64,000 nucleotides of DNA from an uncultured Candidatus Poseidoniales archaeon (GTDB taxonomy: Archaea > Thermoplasmatota > Poseidoniia > Poseidoniales > Poseidoniaceae): assembly GCA_902625885.1 (NCBI GenBank), contig CACODE010000003.1, positions 1 through 64,000 on the forward strand. The letters are read 5' to 3'. Under the pieces are notes generated by a model. The model worked only from the letters and a program-made list of their open reading frames with translations. It did no database searches and had not been told where the DNA came from. The translations under genes and the position numbers were made by a program. Numbering within the stretch: the stretch's first letter is position 1; the number at the start of each line of letters is the position of its first letter. Positions 8,869-19,131 of this stretch are shown here, one piece after another.

Positions 8869-10986
8869 ATGAATTGGTTGTCGGACACCGAAATTCTCAT
8901 GCTCTCCTTCCTGTTGTTCATGGGCATCTTTGCAGGCGTCGGTCTTGCTTCAATCTGGGTCAAAAAGGACACCACCGATGATTACCTGGTCGCTGGACGA
9001 GGCATGCATCCAGCCCTAGCGGCTCTGTCCGCCGTCAGCACGTGGAATTCAGGGTACATGTTCATCGGCTTTATCGGGTTTATTTTCTTGCAAGGATACT
9101 CAGCGATTTGGATTGCAGGCATCTCCACCATCGGTCAGCTGGTGGCCTGGATATGGTTGTACAAGTACATCCAGAAAGAGGGGAACGAACGAAACCTGCG
9201 TTCGTTGTCTTCACTGGTGTCCAGCAAAGCCGGCGCACCGGAGGCTAAGTTGGCGGCCATTCTTTCGGTTTTCTTCCTCGCCATCTATGCTGCAGCGCAA
9301 CTGACAGCCGGCGGTGTCGCACTTAATTCAATGATTGAAGATTTTCCAGTTAATGCGGGTATAATAATTGGATTCGTTCTGGTTGTCGCTTACTGCTACG
9401 CGGGGGGCATCAGGGCATCGATCTGGACCGATGCTGCCCAGTCCACTGTGATGATCGTGGGCTCAACCATCCTTTGCGTTGTCGCCCTTGGCAAAGTTGG
9501 GGGCTTAGGTGGCCTGCACGACACCTTGGCCACGATGAGCGCCGATGACCCGAGCCTCAATTTGGTGAACATCTTTCCGTCTGGCTTGATCTTCGGTGTT
9601 TCGCTGTGGATCATGGCCTTCTTCCTCGGCGGCCTTGGTGTTGCTGGTCAACCCCAAGTGGTGTCCAGGGTGATGACCTTGAAGGACGACTCGGATCGCA
9701 AGCAGGCGATGGTTTGGTTCTTCGTCTGGCAAACACCGTTCATCGTCTTGATGTTCCTCATTGGCCTTGCATGCAGGGCCATTTTCCCCGAGATGACGGC
9801 CACTCAAGCCGAAACGGGTCTACCGACCCTGGCTGAAAGCCTGAACCCCTTCCTTGGTGGCGTTATACTGGCTTCGATTTTCGCTGCTACCATGTCAACC
9901 GCTGACAGCCAGGTGTTGGCCTGTACGGCGGCGATTACCGACGACATCAAGCCCGAATGGAAACAAGACCATGGGAGAACCAAACTGGTCACGTTAGCCG
10001 TCGCTGCGTTGGCGACCGGCATATCCCTCGTTGGCCAACTGTTTCCAGGATTCGGGGACTCCGTATTTGCGCTTGTGGTGTTTGCCGTCTACGGCCTCGG
10101 CGGCATTTTTGTGCCCCTCATTCTCATCAGGATGATGGGTTATGAGCCTGATTCAAACCACACCATCGCGATGATGGTCGCTGCGCTGCTGGGCGTGTTG
10201 GTTTGGACCGTCCTCGGTTTCGGCGACGAGGTGTTTCCCTCGGTCCCCGGCATGGGGGCAGCCTTTGCTGTGCATTTCGGATTCTGCATGAAGCACGAAA
10301 AGACGGACGAGAGGTCCAATCCGTTCGGTCGTCCGCTCGGCGACCAAGCAAGGAAATTCATGTCGGTTGGTGCCGCAGTCTTGCTCCTGTTTGTGGTTGT
10401 GCTGGAGAGCACCTACGTGCTGAAGGGTCCAAACGACGATGGTGCCGGAGGAAAGGTCGGCAGCTTCCAAGTGACGGGCAACACCTCGTATCACATCATC
10501 GGCGAGGAGACGCTATACATTGACGACGGCGCCTCTGTTGACGTGATGGTGATGGTTGATGAAGACGGTGATTTTGAAGGCTTCAACATCGTTGGGGTTC
10601 GAGTCTCCATCGCTCACATCGACGACGAATCCCAGTCAGGTTTCGGTTGCGCAGCAGCGGAACCGCCGCAAGACGATGTCGTTGAAGCGTCGTACACCCA
10701 CAAGCAACACAACGGATCGGAGAGCACCCCTGCCGCACTGTTCGATTATGAAGTGACATGGTACAACCAGAGCTTGCTCGGGAGCACGGTGACCAACACC
10801 TCGGAAGCCGACCTTGAACAGCAACTGGAAGGGGGGGACAGCGGCTTCGGAGAACACATGCTCGCGTTGCGTGTTGAGGTTCAAACCGGCGGAGGAGCCT
10901 TCTGCGAGAGCGAAGACGGCGGCGAAGAAGTGACTTACAGAATTGAACTGATTCACCTTGATTACGAAATCGATGACGCAAATTGA
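8869..10986 (+). CDS. Sodium:solute symporter (SSS family) with a C-terminal extracytoplasmic beta-rich domain
   Basis: Multi-TM SSS core (DDYLVAGRGMHPALAALSAVSTWNSGYM; ATMSTADSQVLA) plus about 190-residue soluble tail. Confidence 0.88.
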   Translation: MNWLSDTEILMLSFLLFMGIFAGVGLASIWVKKDTTDDYLVAGRGMHPALAALSAVSTWNSGYMFIGFIGFIFLQGYSAIWIAGISTIGQLVAWIWLYKYIQKEGNERNLRSLSSLVSSKAGAPEAKLAAILSVFFLAIYAAAQLTAGGVALNSMIEDFPVNAGIIIGFVLVVAYCYAGGIRASIWTDAAQSTVMIVGSTILCVVALGKVGGLGGLHDTLATMSADDPSLNLVNIFPSGLIFGVSLWIMAFFLGGLGVAGQPQVVSRVMTLKDDSDRKQAMVWFFVWQTPFIVLMFLIGLACRAIFPEMTATQAETGLPTLAESLNPFLGGVILASIFAATMSTADSQVLACTAAITDDIKPEWKQDHGRTKLVTLAVAALATGISLVGQLFPGFGDSVFALVVFAVYGLGGIFVPLILIRMMGYEPDSNHTIAMMVAALLGVLVWTVLGFGDEVFPSVPGMGAAFAVHFGFCMKHEKTDERSNPFGRPLGDQARKFMSVGAAVLLLFVVVLESTYVLKGPNDDGAGGKVGSFQVTGNTSYHIIGEETLYIDDGASVDVMVMVDEDGDFEGFNIVGVRVSIAHIDDESQSGFGCAAAEPPQDDVVEASYTHKQHNGSESTPAALFDYEVTWYNQSLLGSTVTNTSEADLEQQLEGGDSGFGEHMLALRVEVQTGGGAFCESEDGGEEVTYRIELIHLDYEIDDAN

Positions 10987-10992
10987 CGCCCT

Positions 10993-11844
10993 CTAAAGGG
11001 TGAATTGCATGCCCTGCTCACCCACTTTCCAACCGTACTCAGCAACGGTTCGGTACGCCTGAGAATCTGCACGAAGGAGCGGGTTCGTGTGGTTCAAATG
11101 AAGAAAGTACACTTCCGGGTCCCCAGTTTTCCGCACGTTGAGGCGTCGTAGGGTTTCAACAACCGGAGGGTGGGGAACCTCGTCCTGAGGGCGCCCTGAC
11201 AGTTCATCGGCGTCCCAAAACGTGCCGTCAACAAGAGCGACGTCGACGTTGAGGTGGTCAAACCACGCCCTCACGCTCGTCATGCCACGATGAGCAAGGG
11301 TCTCCTCCCACCGGTCGTGGTCGGGGAGGAAGAGAAGGGAACGGTTCGGTCCGCGAACAACGAAGGCGTGCATGTCGGAAAGTTCAGCTCGATGCGGTAC
11401 GTTGACTGATTCAATGCAAACGCCAGACGACAATTGATGCACGCTGTCGGACGGCATGGTATTGATGCGAAAAACGCCTTGCTCAACCATCAACGACCAG
11501 TGGGGGGTGCTGTCCACCAAGGCCCTCATCGAAGGTGATACGAACAGGTCAATGCCTTGCGCATTGAGCGTTTCTCGACCGAAAAGACCCAGCCCATCCA
11601 CGTGGCCAAAGTGAGCGTGCGTGAGGAAGACGGATTGGAGAGGAGGATGACCCCAAATCTCCAGTTGATCCCCGAGGGCTCGAGTGGCTTCGATAAGGTG
11701 ACCGTTGCCGAGTTCGTCGACGATACCGATGCTCACGGGATGGCGCACTTCCCCCGGTGTTAACCCCCGACAGCAGGCTTTCCGGCAGCCGGGGTGGGGA
11801 CGTCCGCCGTCCTGCGCAATGCCAAGGATGGTAACGGTCGCCAC
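10993..11844 (-). CDS. PqqB-like metallo-beta-lactamase-fold hydrolase
   Basis: VTILGIAQDGGRPHPGCRKACC N-terminus, LTHAHFGHVDGLGLFG, FLHLNHTNP; probable GTG start. Confidence 0.7.
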   Translation of the reverse strand: MATVTILGIAQDGGRPHPGCRKACCRGLTPGEVRHPVSIGIVDELGNGHLIEATRALGDQLEIWGHPPLQSVFLTHAHFGHVDGLGLFGRETLNAQGIDLFVSPSMRALVDSTPHWSLMVEQGVFRINTMPSDSVHQLSSGVCIESVNVPHRAELSDMHAFVVRGPNRSLLFLPDHDRWEETLAHRGMTSVRAWFDHLNVDVALVDGTFWDADELSGRPQDEVPHPPVVETLRRLNVRKTGDPEVYFLHLNHTNPLLRADSQAYRTVAEYGWKVGEQGMQFTL

Positions 11845-11931
11845 GATGTTTCCAGCACGAAGGACGACATGAGGTCTTTTACGCGAAGGTCTCAAACCAC
11901 ACCACCGAACCGGTGAGGTTGAGGGAAGTCC

Positions 11932-13680
11932 ATGCCAGCGCCGGGGAAAGTGGAATTTCCGGGAAAAAAGAAGACGCGCGCCAAGATGCGCGGCACCAAG
12001 CAAGCCAACGAAGCGACAGCGAAAAAGTTGGAGCGCGAATTGGGCCAGTTCCGAGAAAACCCGCGAGAGCATCTTCCAGTCATGGCGTTCAAAGGCAAAC
12101 TTCGCTGGGGGAGGACCGACCCGGTCACGAAGACGCTGGCTGAGATCGACCGCATCATCAAGAAAAAAAACGACTTGAAGTGGTTGAGCAAACGCATGAT
12201 GGCTAAGCGAGGTGACGATGTTGCCAAGGCGTTTGCTGGCTCCCTTCATGCGGCTCACGATGAACAATTCACCATGGTTGGGCAGTTCAATTCCAGTTCT
12301 TTTGGATCAGGCTCGTATGTCCGAAGGGGTGACGGAAAGCCCGGTTACCTGGCAGGCATCCAGAACCATGCGAACCTTACGCTACGCATGTTGCCCTGGG
12401 AAGATCACGCCAAGAGAGGGATGTACTTCTTCAGTTGGGACGGGGGGTTTGTGTGCACAGGGCCAAACCCCAACCCGCCTGAAGCGTGGCTTGGAGACGT
12501 CCTCAAGCGTTCAAGATTTGATCTCGAACTTCACGAAGTTGACGGTCAGCAGGTTTGGACGTCTGAGGGGCTTGACCCTGAGAAACTGACACAGGGGTTG
12601 CCCTCTCAAGGCGGCTATGTTGCGCTTCGTTTCCACAACGGTGCGGTGGTTGGTCTCGGACTTGACGCCCTTCGAACCTTCTCGAAAAAAGACAGCCCGT
12701 TCATTCATCACCTCGCCCTTTCCATGCTCCCTCCGCTGTTACCGTCCATTCTGAACATGGATGCGGTCTGGACGCCGGAAGGTTGGCCAGAAGGGCAACC
12801 CTTGCCTCAACCCAGCCTGGAAGGCATTGAACGCGTCATCGACGCGTGGCAAGGCTTGTCGATGAACGAAGGCATCGTTGCGTCGGCCATGATGCAGACC
12901 GTCATGGAAGGCATTGATGACGGATTGCTCGTTGGAGAAACCTGGCTTGATGGAAACGATGGCTCCGCCATTGCAGCAGCCCTTGAGAACCACAGCGGCT
13001 CAAACGAAGAGCGGTTGTTGGCCGGCGAAATCCTTCGTCTTGCCTATTGTGAGCCGCATGAGGACGCCATCGGTTTGAGGATTGAAGCAAAAGGAAGTCC
13101 TGAACAGCGAGAAGACCGCTGCATCAGGGTCATGGAATCAGCGACATGCGGAGATGTCTTGTCGGCGTTTTGGGCCACCCACGGTCAAGAGGCGTTGGCC
13201 GTGCTTGGGCTTGAAGGCGAGAGCGCCGAAGTGATTTGGCAAGAGCAACTCGACTCACCGAAGCCGTTCGGTAAATTCCTCAAAGGACTCGATAAGGCCA
13301 AAGCCCTTGCCAGCCAAAAAGCACGGTTCCCTTCACCCGACGACGCCGGTGCAGCTTCTCGCATGATTCACGATTACATCGTCTCGGGATTGACGCAAGG
13401 AATGGGTTCGGTTGAACGAAGAGCGACCGCGCGCCACGCCACATTGGACGAGGCTGCCGCCTCTTGGGCATGGCTTGTGGCCGTTGGTCGTTCTGGCGGG
13501 CAAGAGTGGCACTTCGAAACCAATGCACGCGATCGTGGCGGTGTTTGGGCCGTCCCAACGGGTGTTCTTTGGACCCTAGGGAAGCGACTTCTTGACGCTC
13601 CGGAAGAGGCCATTCCCGACCTGCAGGACGAGTGGAACGAAGCGTTTGCCACGTTGAAAACCACCACAGGCAATTCGTGA
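11932..13680 (+). CDS. Conserved hypothetical protein, basic N-terminus
   Basis: 582-aa uninterrupted ORF with codon usage like neighbours; no recognised domain. Confidence 0.7.
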   Translation: MPAPGKVEFPGKKKTRAKMRGTKQANEATAKKLERELGQFRENPREHLPVMAFKGKLRWGRTDPVTKTLAEIDRIIKKKNDLKWLSKRMMAKRGDDVAKAFAGSLHAAHDEQFTMVGQFNSSSFGSGSYVRRGDGKPGYLAGIQNHANLTLRMLPWEDHAKRGMYFFSWDGGFVCTGPNPNPPEAWLGDVLKRSRFDLELHEVDGQQVWTSEGLDPEKLTQGLPSQGGYVALRFHNGAVVGLGLDALRTFSKKDSPFIHHLALSMLPPLLPSILNMDAVWTPEGWPEGQPLPQPSLEGIERVIDAWQGLSMNEGIVASAMMQTVMEGIDDGLLVGETWLDGNDGSAIAAALENHSGSNEERLLAGEILRLAYCEPHEDAIGLRIEAKGSPEQREDRCIRVMESATCGDVLSAFWATHGQEALAVLGLEGESAEVIWQEQLDSPKPFGKFLKGLDKAKALASQKARFPSPDDAGAASRMIHDYIVSGLTQGMGSVERRATARHATLDEAAASWAWLVAVGRSGGQEWHFETNARDRGGVWAVPTGVLWTLGKRLLDAPEEAIPDLQDEWNEAFATLKTTTGNS

Positions 13681-13709
13681 TGGCCGTCCGACGGGCTGTG
13701 TTTGCCCGC

Positions 13710-14888
13710 TCACAATGAACCAAGGGCACGCTCGATGTCGGCCCAAAGGTCTTCAACGTCCTCAATACCGATGCTAAGTCGAACAAATCCTGGTACGACG
13801 CCCGCCTCAATGCGGACGTCTTCTGGGACGAACATGTGGCTTGAGTTGAACGGGCATTCGATGAGGGATTCCACCCCACCGAGGCTCGTCGCTTCGTAAA
13901 TGAGTTCCAATTGACGCATGAATTTGAGCGCTGCGTCGTCCCCACCCTTGACGATGAAGGCAACCATGCCGGAACCTTTCGGCAGGATGCGTTGAGCGAC
14001 CTCGTAATCGGGGTGGCTCTTGAGTTTGGAATGGTAGACGCGCTCGATTTTGTCGTGGCCTTCGAGCCGTTCTGCCAGGGTGTGGGCGTTTTCGCAAATG
14101 CGGGGCATCCGAACGTCAAGGGTCCGCATGCCGCGCTCGAGCAGGTAGCAAGAGTGGGGGTCAGGCGCAGCGCCAAAGTGCACTTTTCGCATGAAAATTT
14201 TCGCAATGAGGTCTTTGGAGCCGACGACGGCCCCGCCGAGAATGTCGGAGTGGCCGCCGAGGTACTTCGTGGTTGAATGGATGACCAAATCCACGCCCAT
14301 CTTGAGCGGTTGACAACCCCAGGGCGACGCGAAGGTGTTGTCGATGATGAGCAGCAAGTTGTGTCGCTTGGCCACTTCCGCCATGGCCTCAATATCGCAA
14401 ACCTTCAACACGGGGTTGGTCAGCGTTTCGATGTAGAGGATTTTGGTGTTCTCTTGGATGGCGGCCTCGTAGGAGGAAGCGTCGCGCATGTCCGCCATCG
14501 TGGTCTCGATGCCGAAGCGCGGGAATTCCTCAGTTAGCAAGCCGTAGGTGCCACCGTAGATATCGGCGCTAGCAACCATGTGGTCGCCTTGGTTGAGCAG
14601 TGCGAGAAGCGTCGTGGAAATCGCGCCCATGCCGGAAGAGAACGTCTCGGCGTCTTCCCCGGCTTCCATCGCCACCAATTTTTGGGCGACGGCGTCGGAG
14701 TTTACGGTGGAGAGGCGGGCGTAGAGGAGCGTGTGTTGCGCTCCTGCCGCCCAACCGGCGTATCGCTCGTCGGTGAGTTTGTAGGTTGAGGATTGGAAGA
14801 TGGGCGTGTTCACGGCGTCTCCGATGTGGTGGGTGCCGCTGTGAACGGCGTCCGTCGCAAATCGTGATGGGTGTTTTTCGTCAGCCAT
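13710..14888 (-). CDS. Cystathionine gamma-synthase/lyase family PLP enzyme
   Basis: ETLTNPVLKVCDI, DNTFASPWGCQPLKMGVDLVIHSTTKYLGGHSD; RLSIGIEDVEDL. Confidence 0.93.
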   Translation of the reverse strand: MADEKHPSRFATDAVHSGTHHIGDAVNTPIFQSSTYKLTDERYAGWAAGAQHTLLYARLSTVNSDAVAQKLVAMEAGEDAETFSSGMGAISTTLLALLNQGDHMVASADIYGGTYGLLTEEFPRFGIETTMADMRDASSYEAAIQENTKILYIETLTNPVLKVCDIEAMAEVAKRHNLLLIIDNTFASPWGCQPLKMGVDLVIHSTTKYLGGHSDILGGAVVGSKDLIAKIFMRKVHFGAAPDPHSCYLLERGMRTLDVRMPRICENAHTLAERLEGHDKIERVYHSKLKSHPDYEVAQRILPKGSGMVAFIVKGGDDAALKFMRQLELIYEATSLGGVESLIECPFNSSHMFVPEDVRIEAGVVPGFVRLSIGIEDVEDLWADIERALGSL

Positions 14889-14937
14889 GCGCATCTCCGT
14901 TCTTCCGAACAAAACCAGCCCCTTGAACCATTCTACG

Positions 14938-15909
14938 CTAGGCGTTGGTGGGAGTTTTGTCGCCCTCATCGGGAGATGTAATTTCCACCAGAATGTTTCC
15001 TATCAGCAACACGCCGCCACCGAAGGGGATCCACCACGTCCAGTCGACCAGACCGAGGCCGAGGCCAAACACGGTGGCCCAAACCGGTTCAAAGGCGTAG
15101 ATGATGGCGGCCTGGACGGGATGCATGTGCCGCTGGTACATGTTGAGGGCAACGAGACAGAAGAACGACCCCCCCACACCGAGCAGGAACACCGGTAGCA
15201 GGACGCCGTCTCGTTGGAGGACCTGAGTCATCATCTCCACGGCCTCGCTCGCTGAACCCACCGCCAGAGCCAACGAACCGAAACCGACCACCATGAACGA
15301 CGTCAGGGTCAGCATCAACGGGTCCATTTCCAAGGTCAGCTTTTGCGTGAAAATGATGTGAAGGGCGAAAAACAAGGCGCAAGCAACCGTGATGATTTCA
15401 CCCCAACCCCACGAGAGATGGGGTGGACCTTCGATGAAAGCCGCCCCAACCGTCGCCAGGAGCACCCCCCAATAGAGCGCCCTGCGCGGTGGGTGTTGCG
15501 ACATCCGCATCGTCAACAGGGCCGTCATCACGACGTAGAGCGACGTGAGAAACGCCGACGTGGCCGGATTGATGTCGTCCAAAGCGACCATTTGGCTAAC
15601 GAACCCAACCAACATCAGGCCCCCCAAGATGGCCCCGCCCGTCCACACGCTCTTTGAACGCAAGCCGTTCATCGTCTTTGGAAAGACGGCGAGAACGAGC
15701 ACCATGGCGATGAGAAAACGAAGAGCGACCAGGTAAGCGACAACGGGAAATTTTCCAAACACTTGGATTTCAACTTCAAGGGCGTTGAGCGCCTGCTTCA
15801 TCCAGATGAAGGTCGCACCCCAGATCAGCGTGACGCTCAACAACACAAGCGCAGCCTTTCGCCGCTGAGGAACAAAGGCGGAGGTGCCTTCGACATTCTC
15901 CCCACCCAT
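14938..15909 (-). CDS. EamA/DMT-family transporter
   Basis: 10-TM pattern, LIWGATFIWMKQAL, FEPVWATVFGLGL. Confidence 0.85.
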   Translation of the reverse strand: MGGENVEGTSAFVPQRRKAALVLLSVTLIWGATFIWMKQALNALEVEIQVFGKFPVVAYLVALRFLIAMVLVLAVFPKTMNGLRSKSVWTGGAILGGLMLVGFVSQMVALDDINPATSAFLTSLYVVMTALLTMRMSQHPPRRALYWGVLLATVGAAFIEGPPHLSWGWGEIITVACALFFALHIIFTQKLTLEMDPLMLTLTSFMVVGFGSLALAVGSASEAVEMMTQVLQRDGVLLPVFLLGVGGSFFCLVALNMYQRHMHPVQAAIIYAFEPVWATVFGLGLGLVDWTWWIPFGGGVLLIGNILVEITSPDEGDKTPTNA

Positions 15910-16031
15910 GGGATTCGGAGTTGGCCTCGGATGATGAGGATGATGGTCGGCGATGTTCCGCAATCCATAGCCTCAAAGAGTGCGCTCGTTCCTTGGACCA
16001 CATGGGCGAACCTCGGACCGGCGAAGGCGTC

Positions 16032-17381
16032 ATGTGGAAGCAGCCCATTGACTCGGGGCCTTTGCCGAAAAGCGGGGAGACATACGACAGCATCGTGGTC
16101 GGTGGAGGGCCTGGAGGCGCCGCAGCCGCCGGCTACATGGCCATGGAAGGCAAACGGGTTCTCCTCATTGAGAAGGAAACATGGCCTCGAGACAAAATTT
16201 GTGGGGACGCCGTGGGTGGAAAATCGCTCAGTCATGTCAAGGAACTCGGTGTAAAAGAAATCCTTGAGGGAACACCACACTTCAGAGTGACCGGGATTGT
16301 CTTTTCCTCTCCAAAGGGCCACAGCGTGCGCGTACCGCTACCGGAAGAGGATGTGCAACGCTTGGAAGCGGGGTATTCACTGCCTCGGCAGCAATTCGAC
16401 CACCTCTTGTTCGATCAAGTGCAAAAAATGGTCCGGGATGCTGGAGGCGATGTCATACAGGGTGGCGACGTGAAGGACGTCCTCTACGACGACGGCAACG
16501 GTGGAGACGACCCCGGTAAAGGCAGCGGTCGGGAGCGCCACGCCAAAGGTGTCGTCGTGAGGATTGGTGGGCGAAACGGCTCGGAGAGCACTTTTCATGC
16601 CCCTGCGGTCGTCGGTGCAGCCGGCTTTCGCTGCCCTGTGGCAAAATCCATGCTCCAAGACACCTATGACGAGCCGATGATGGACAGGGACCACTACTGT
16701 GCCGGATACCGTGAGTATTGGCGCGGCGTGAAAGGTTGCGAAGACAACGTAGGCGATATCGAGATTCATTTCGTTGACACCATCATTCCGGGCTACTTCT
16801 GGCTCTTCCCCGTAGCCGAGGGCGTGGTCAACGTTGGCATTGGCATGGTCATGTCGCTGCTCGATAGGCAGTCAAACAAGCTCAAATCGATGCAGGCGCA
16901 AGTCGTTGCAGAGCACCCGCTGTTCAAGGAGCGTTTTGCCCAAGCCTCGATGATTCCTGGAACCGGCAAAGGTTGGCAACTCCCGTTCGGCTCACCACGA
17001 AAGAAGGCCTTGCTTCAGCCTCGACGCTCCGCCAGCAACGGCGTGTTCCTTGTTGGCGACGCCGCATCTTTGGTCGATCCTTTCAGCGGAGAAGGCGTGG
17101 GTAATGCGCTCGTCAGCGGCGAAATGGCGGCGCGACACATCATGGAAGGTAAGTCGCCTGAAGCTTACCAAGACGCGTTGTGGAAAGCCCTAGGTCCAGA
17201 ATTGACCAATTCCTACAGAATGCAGAAGATGAGTCGTAGAGCATGGCTCTTGAACTGGTTTGTCGGCAAGGCATCGAAAAAACCCGCCATTCAGGAAATG
17301 ATGACGGAAATGATTGCAAGCAAAGAAGCGCAAGAAAACCTCCACTCTCCATGGTTCATGTTCAAGACCTTGATGTTCTAA
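16032..17381 (+). CDS. Geranylgeranyl reductase family FAD-dependent oxidoreductase
   Basis: SIVVGGGPGGAAAAGYMAMEGKRVLLIEKETWPRDKICGDAV; VFLVGDAASLVDPFSGEGVGNALVSG. Confidence 0.87.
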   Translation: MWKQPIDSGPLPKSGETYDSIVVGGGPGGAAAAGYMAMEGKRVLLIEKETWPRDKICGDAVGGKSLSHVKELGVKEILEGTPHFRVTGIVFSSPKGHSVRVPLPEEDVQRLEAGYSLPRQQFDHLLFDQVQKMVRDAGGDVIQGGDVKDVLYDDGNGGDDPGKGSGRERHAKGVVVRIGGRNGSESTFHAPAVVGAAGFRCPVAKSMLQDTYDEPMMDRDHYCAGYREYWRGVKGCEDNVGDIEIHFVDTIIPGYFWLFPVAEGVVNVGIGMVMSLLDRQSNKLKSMQAQVVAEHPLFKERFAQASMIPGTGKGWQLPFGSPRKKALLQPRRSASNGVFLVGDAASLVDPFSGEGVGNALVSGEMAARHIMEGKSPEAYQDALWKALGPELTNSYRMQKMSRRAWLLNWFVGKASKKPAIQEMMTEMIASKEAQENLHSPWFMFKTLMF

Positions 17382-17390
17382 GGTGACACC

Positions 17391-18179
17391 ATGGACGCCT
17401 CACTCTCGGGCATCGACGCCGTTTTTCTTGACCTGGACGGCACCATTTACCTCGGCGGCAACCTGATTGCAGGCGCTGAGGCCTTTCTCCAACGCTGCAA
17501 GGAGAAGGGCGTTCGTCGCTATTTCCTCTCAAACAATTCCTCAAAATCGGTGGCCCAATACCTGGACAAACTCCACGCCTTGGGACTTGAAGCCACCGAA
17601 GAAGACGTGTTGTTGTCGACCCACGACCTTCTGGCTTGGCTGGGAAAGAACGGTATCCAACAGACTTGGCTCGTGGGCACCGAAGGCATGCGGAGCATGT
17701 TGGAAGAGCAAGGCATTGCGACAAAAAGCGCTGCGCCAGAATACGTCGTCCTCGGCTACGACACCGAATTGACCTACGAAAAAATCGCACAGGCCAGCAT
17801 CCACATGCACGCCGGTGTGCCGCTTGTTGCCAGCCACCCAGACATGGTGTGCCCGAGCCCGGACGGGGGCCTGCCTGACGTGGGAGCCTACCTTGCGATG
17901 TTCAAGGCGACGACCGGCAGCGACCCCGTTCACATTACCGGCAAGCCAAACGCAGGAATGATCCTGCACAAAATAGAGGCGCTCGGCTTGAAACCGGAAC
18001 GTTGCGCCATGGTGGGCGACCGTCTGTACACCGACATGGCCATGGCGACAAGAGCGGGTGTGGTCGGCGTTCTCGTCCTCTCGGGAGAAGCCACAAAGGC
18101 GGATGTTGAGGCCTTGCCTGCTGAAGCGGAACAGCGTCCAACCCTCGTCGTTGGCAGCGTCGACGAACTCCTACGGTGA
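17391..18179 (+). CDS. HAD-superfamily hydrolase, subfamily IIA (NagD-like phosphatase)
   Basis: DAVFLDLDGTIYLGGNLIAGAEAFL, FLSNNSSKS, GKPNAGMI, MVGDRLYTDMAMA. Confidence 0.9.
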   Translation: MDASLSGIDAVFLDLDGTIYLGGNLIAGAEAFLQRCKEKGVRRYFLSNNSSKSVAQYLDKLHALGLEATEEDVLLSTHDLLAWLGKNGIQQTWLVGTEGMRSMLEEQGIATKSAAPEYVVLGYDTELTYEKIAQASIHMHAGVPLVASHPDMVCPSPDGGLPDVGAYLAMFKATTGSDPVHITGKPNAGMILHKIEALGLKPERCAMVGDRLYTDMAMATRAGVVGVLVLSGEATKADVEALPAEAEQRPTLVVGSVDELLR

Positions 18180-18183
18180 CGGC

Positions 18184-19107
18184 ATGAAACTCGCACAACG
18201 ATGGAACTGGTGGCGAGAACGTCGCCGTTTCCACCCGCCGGATGAAATTCACATGGCGGGAGAACTGGCCGAACAGCGGCTGTCAAGAATCAGTCGGGCT
18301 GCCGGGAAAAGCAACGGTTGGCACGTGTTTGAATCCGTTCGTATCCCGGACGCTGAACTTGGTGGAAAGCGAGAAATCGACATGGTGATCGTCGGTGGCA
18401 ACACCATGCTTGTGGTCGAGCAAAAACACTGGTCCGGTTCGTTTGAAATCAACGCTGACGAGGAATTCATCCAGCATCGAAAAAACGGCTCCAAGCACAA
18501 CCACAGCACGGTGAACCAACGTATTGCCCGTAAATCTCGCATGCTGGCCGCCATGCACAAGGAACGGGTGGGTCAAGACCAGGAGGTCAACGTAGACGTG
18601 GTGCTGGCCTTTACGAATCGCAACCTCGATTGGCCAGAACGGGTTAAGCAACTTGGCAGCACGGTGAAGGATGAAGTCGGTTTTGTGGAGATGTTGGAAT
18701 CCAACAACCCCGGTAAATTGAACGAGGATTTGCTGACAACCATCGCTGGATTCGGCACGTGGGACGAGGTTGAACTCAACGGAGGCTTGCTGTTGAAAGG
18801 CGATGTTCTCGACCTTGGCCTTGGCGACGAGGTTGAGGCGTGGCAGGCACAACGCACGGAACCCTTGGAGGGTGAAATCGTTCATCCAAAAGGCATCAAG
18901 GCCTTTCTTTCTTCCCGGCCCAGCCGAATGACATTGAGGCACGGTCAGCGCAACATGGAAGCCAACCTTCCCTATGGCAAACAGATGAAAATGCACGTAG
19001 TGGGCCAGAAAGCTCCTCAATTCGTGCCTTGGTCAACCGTAGCCTCGTTGAACTTGTCCCGCCCATCGCTCAACGACCACCTCGGCCGGTCGCTGGACAA
19101 GCCTTGA
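18184..19107 (+). CDS. NERD-domain (nuclease-related) protein
   Basis: AGELAEQRLSR..., REIDMVIVGGNTMLVVEQKHWSGSFE. Confidence 0.75.
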   Translation: MKLAQRWNWWRERRRFHPPDEIHMAGELAEQRLSRISRAAGKSNGWHVFESVRIPDAELGGKREIDMVIVGGNTMLVVEQKHWSGSFEINADEEFIQHRKNGSKHNHSTVNQRIARKSRMLAAMHKERVGQDQEVNVDVVLAFTNRNLDWPERVKQLGSTVKDEVGFVEMLESNNPGKLNEDLLTTIAGFGTWDEVELNGGLLLKGDVLDLGLGDEVEAWQAQRTEPLEGEIVHPKGIKAFLSSRPSRMTLRHGQRNMEANLPYGKQMKMHVVGQKAPQFVPWSTVASLNLSRPSLNDHLGRSLDKP

Positions 19108-19131
19108 AGCCCGCCGTGCGGAGGCCAATTT

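Noticed and set aside
13280-14392. 370-aa minus-strand ORF
   Set aside because: Overlaps the PLP enzyme in another frame and runs antisense into the hypothetical gene; Ser/Arg/Pro-rich shadow
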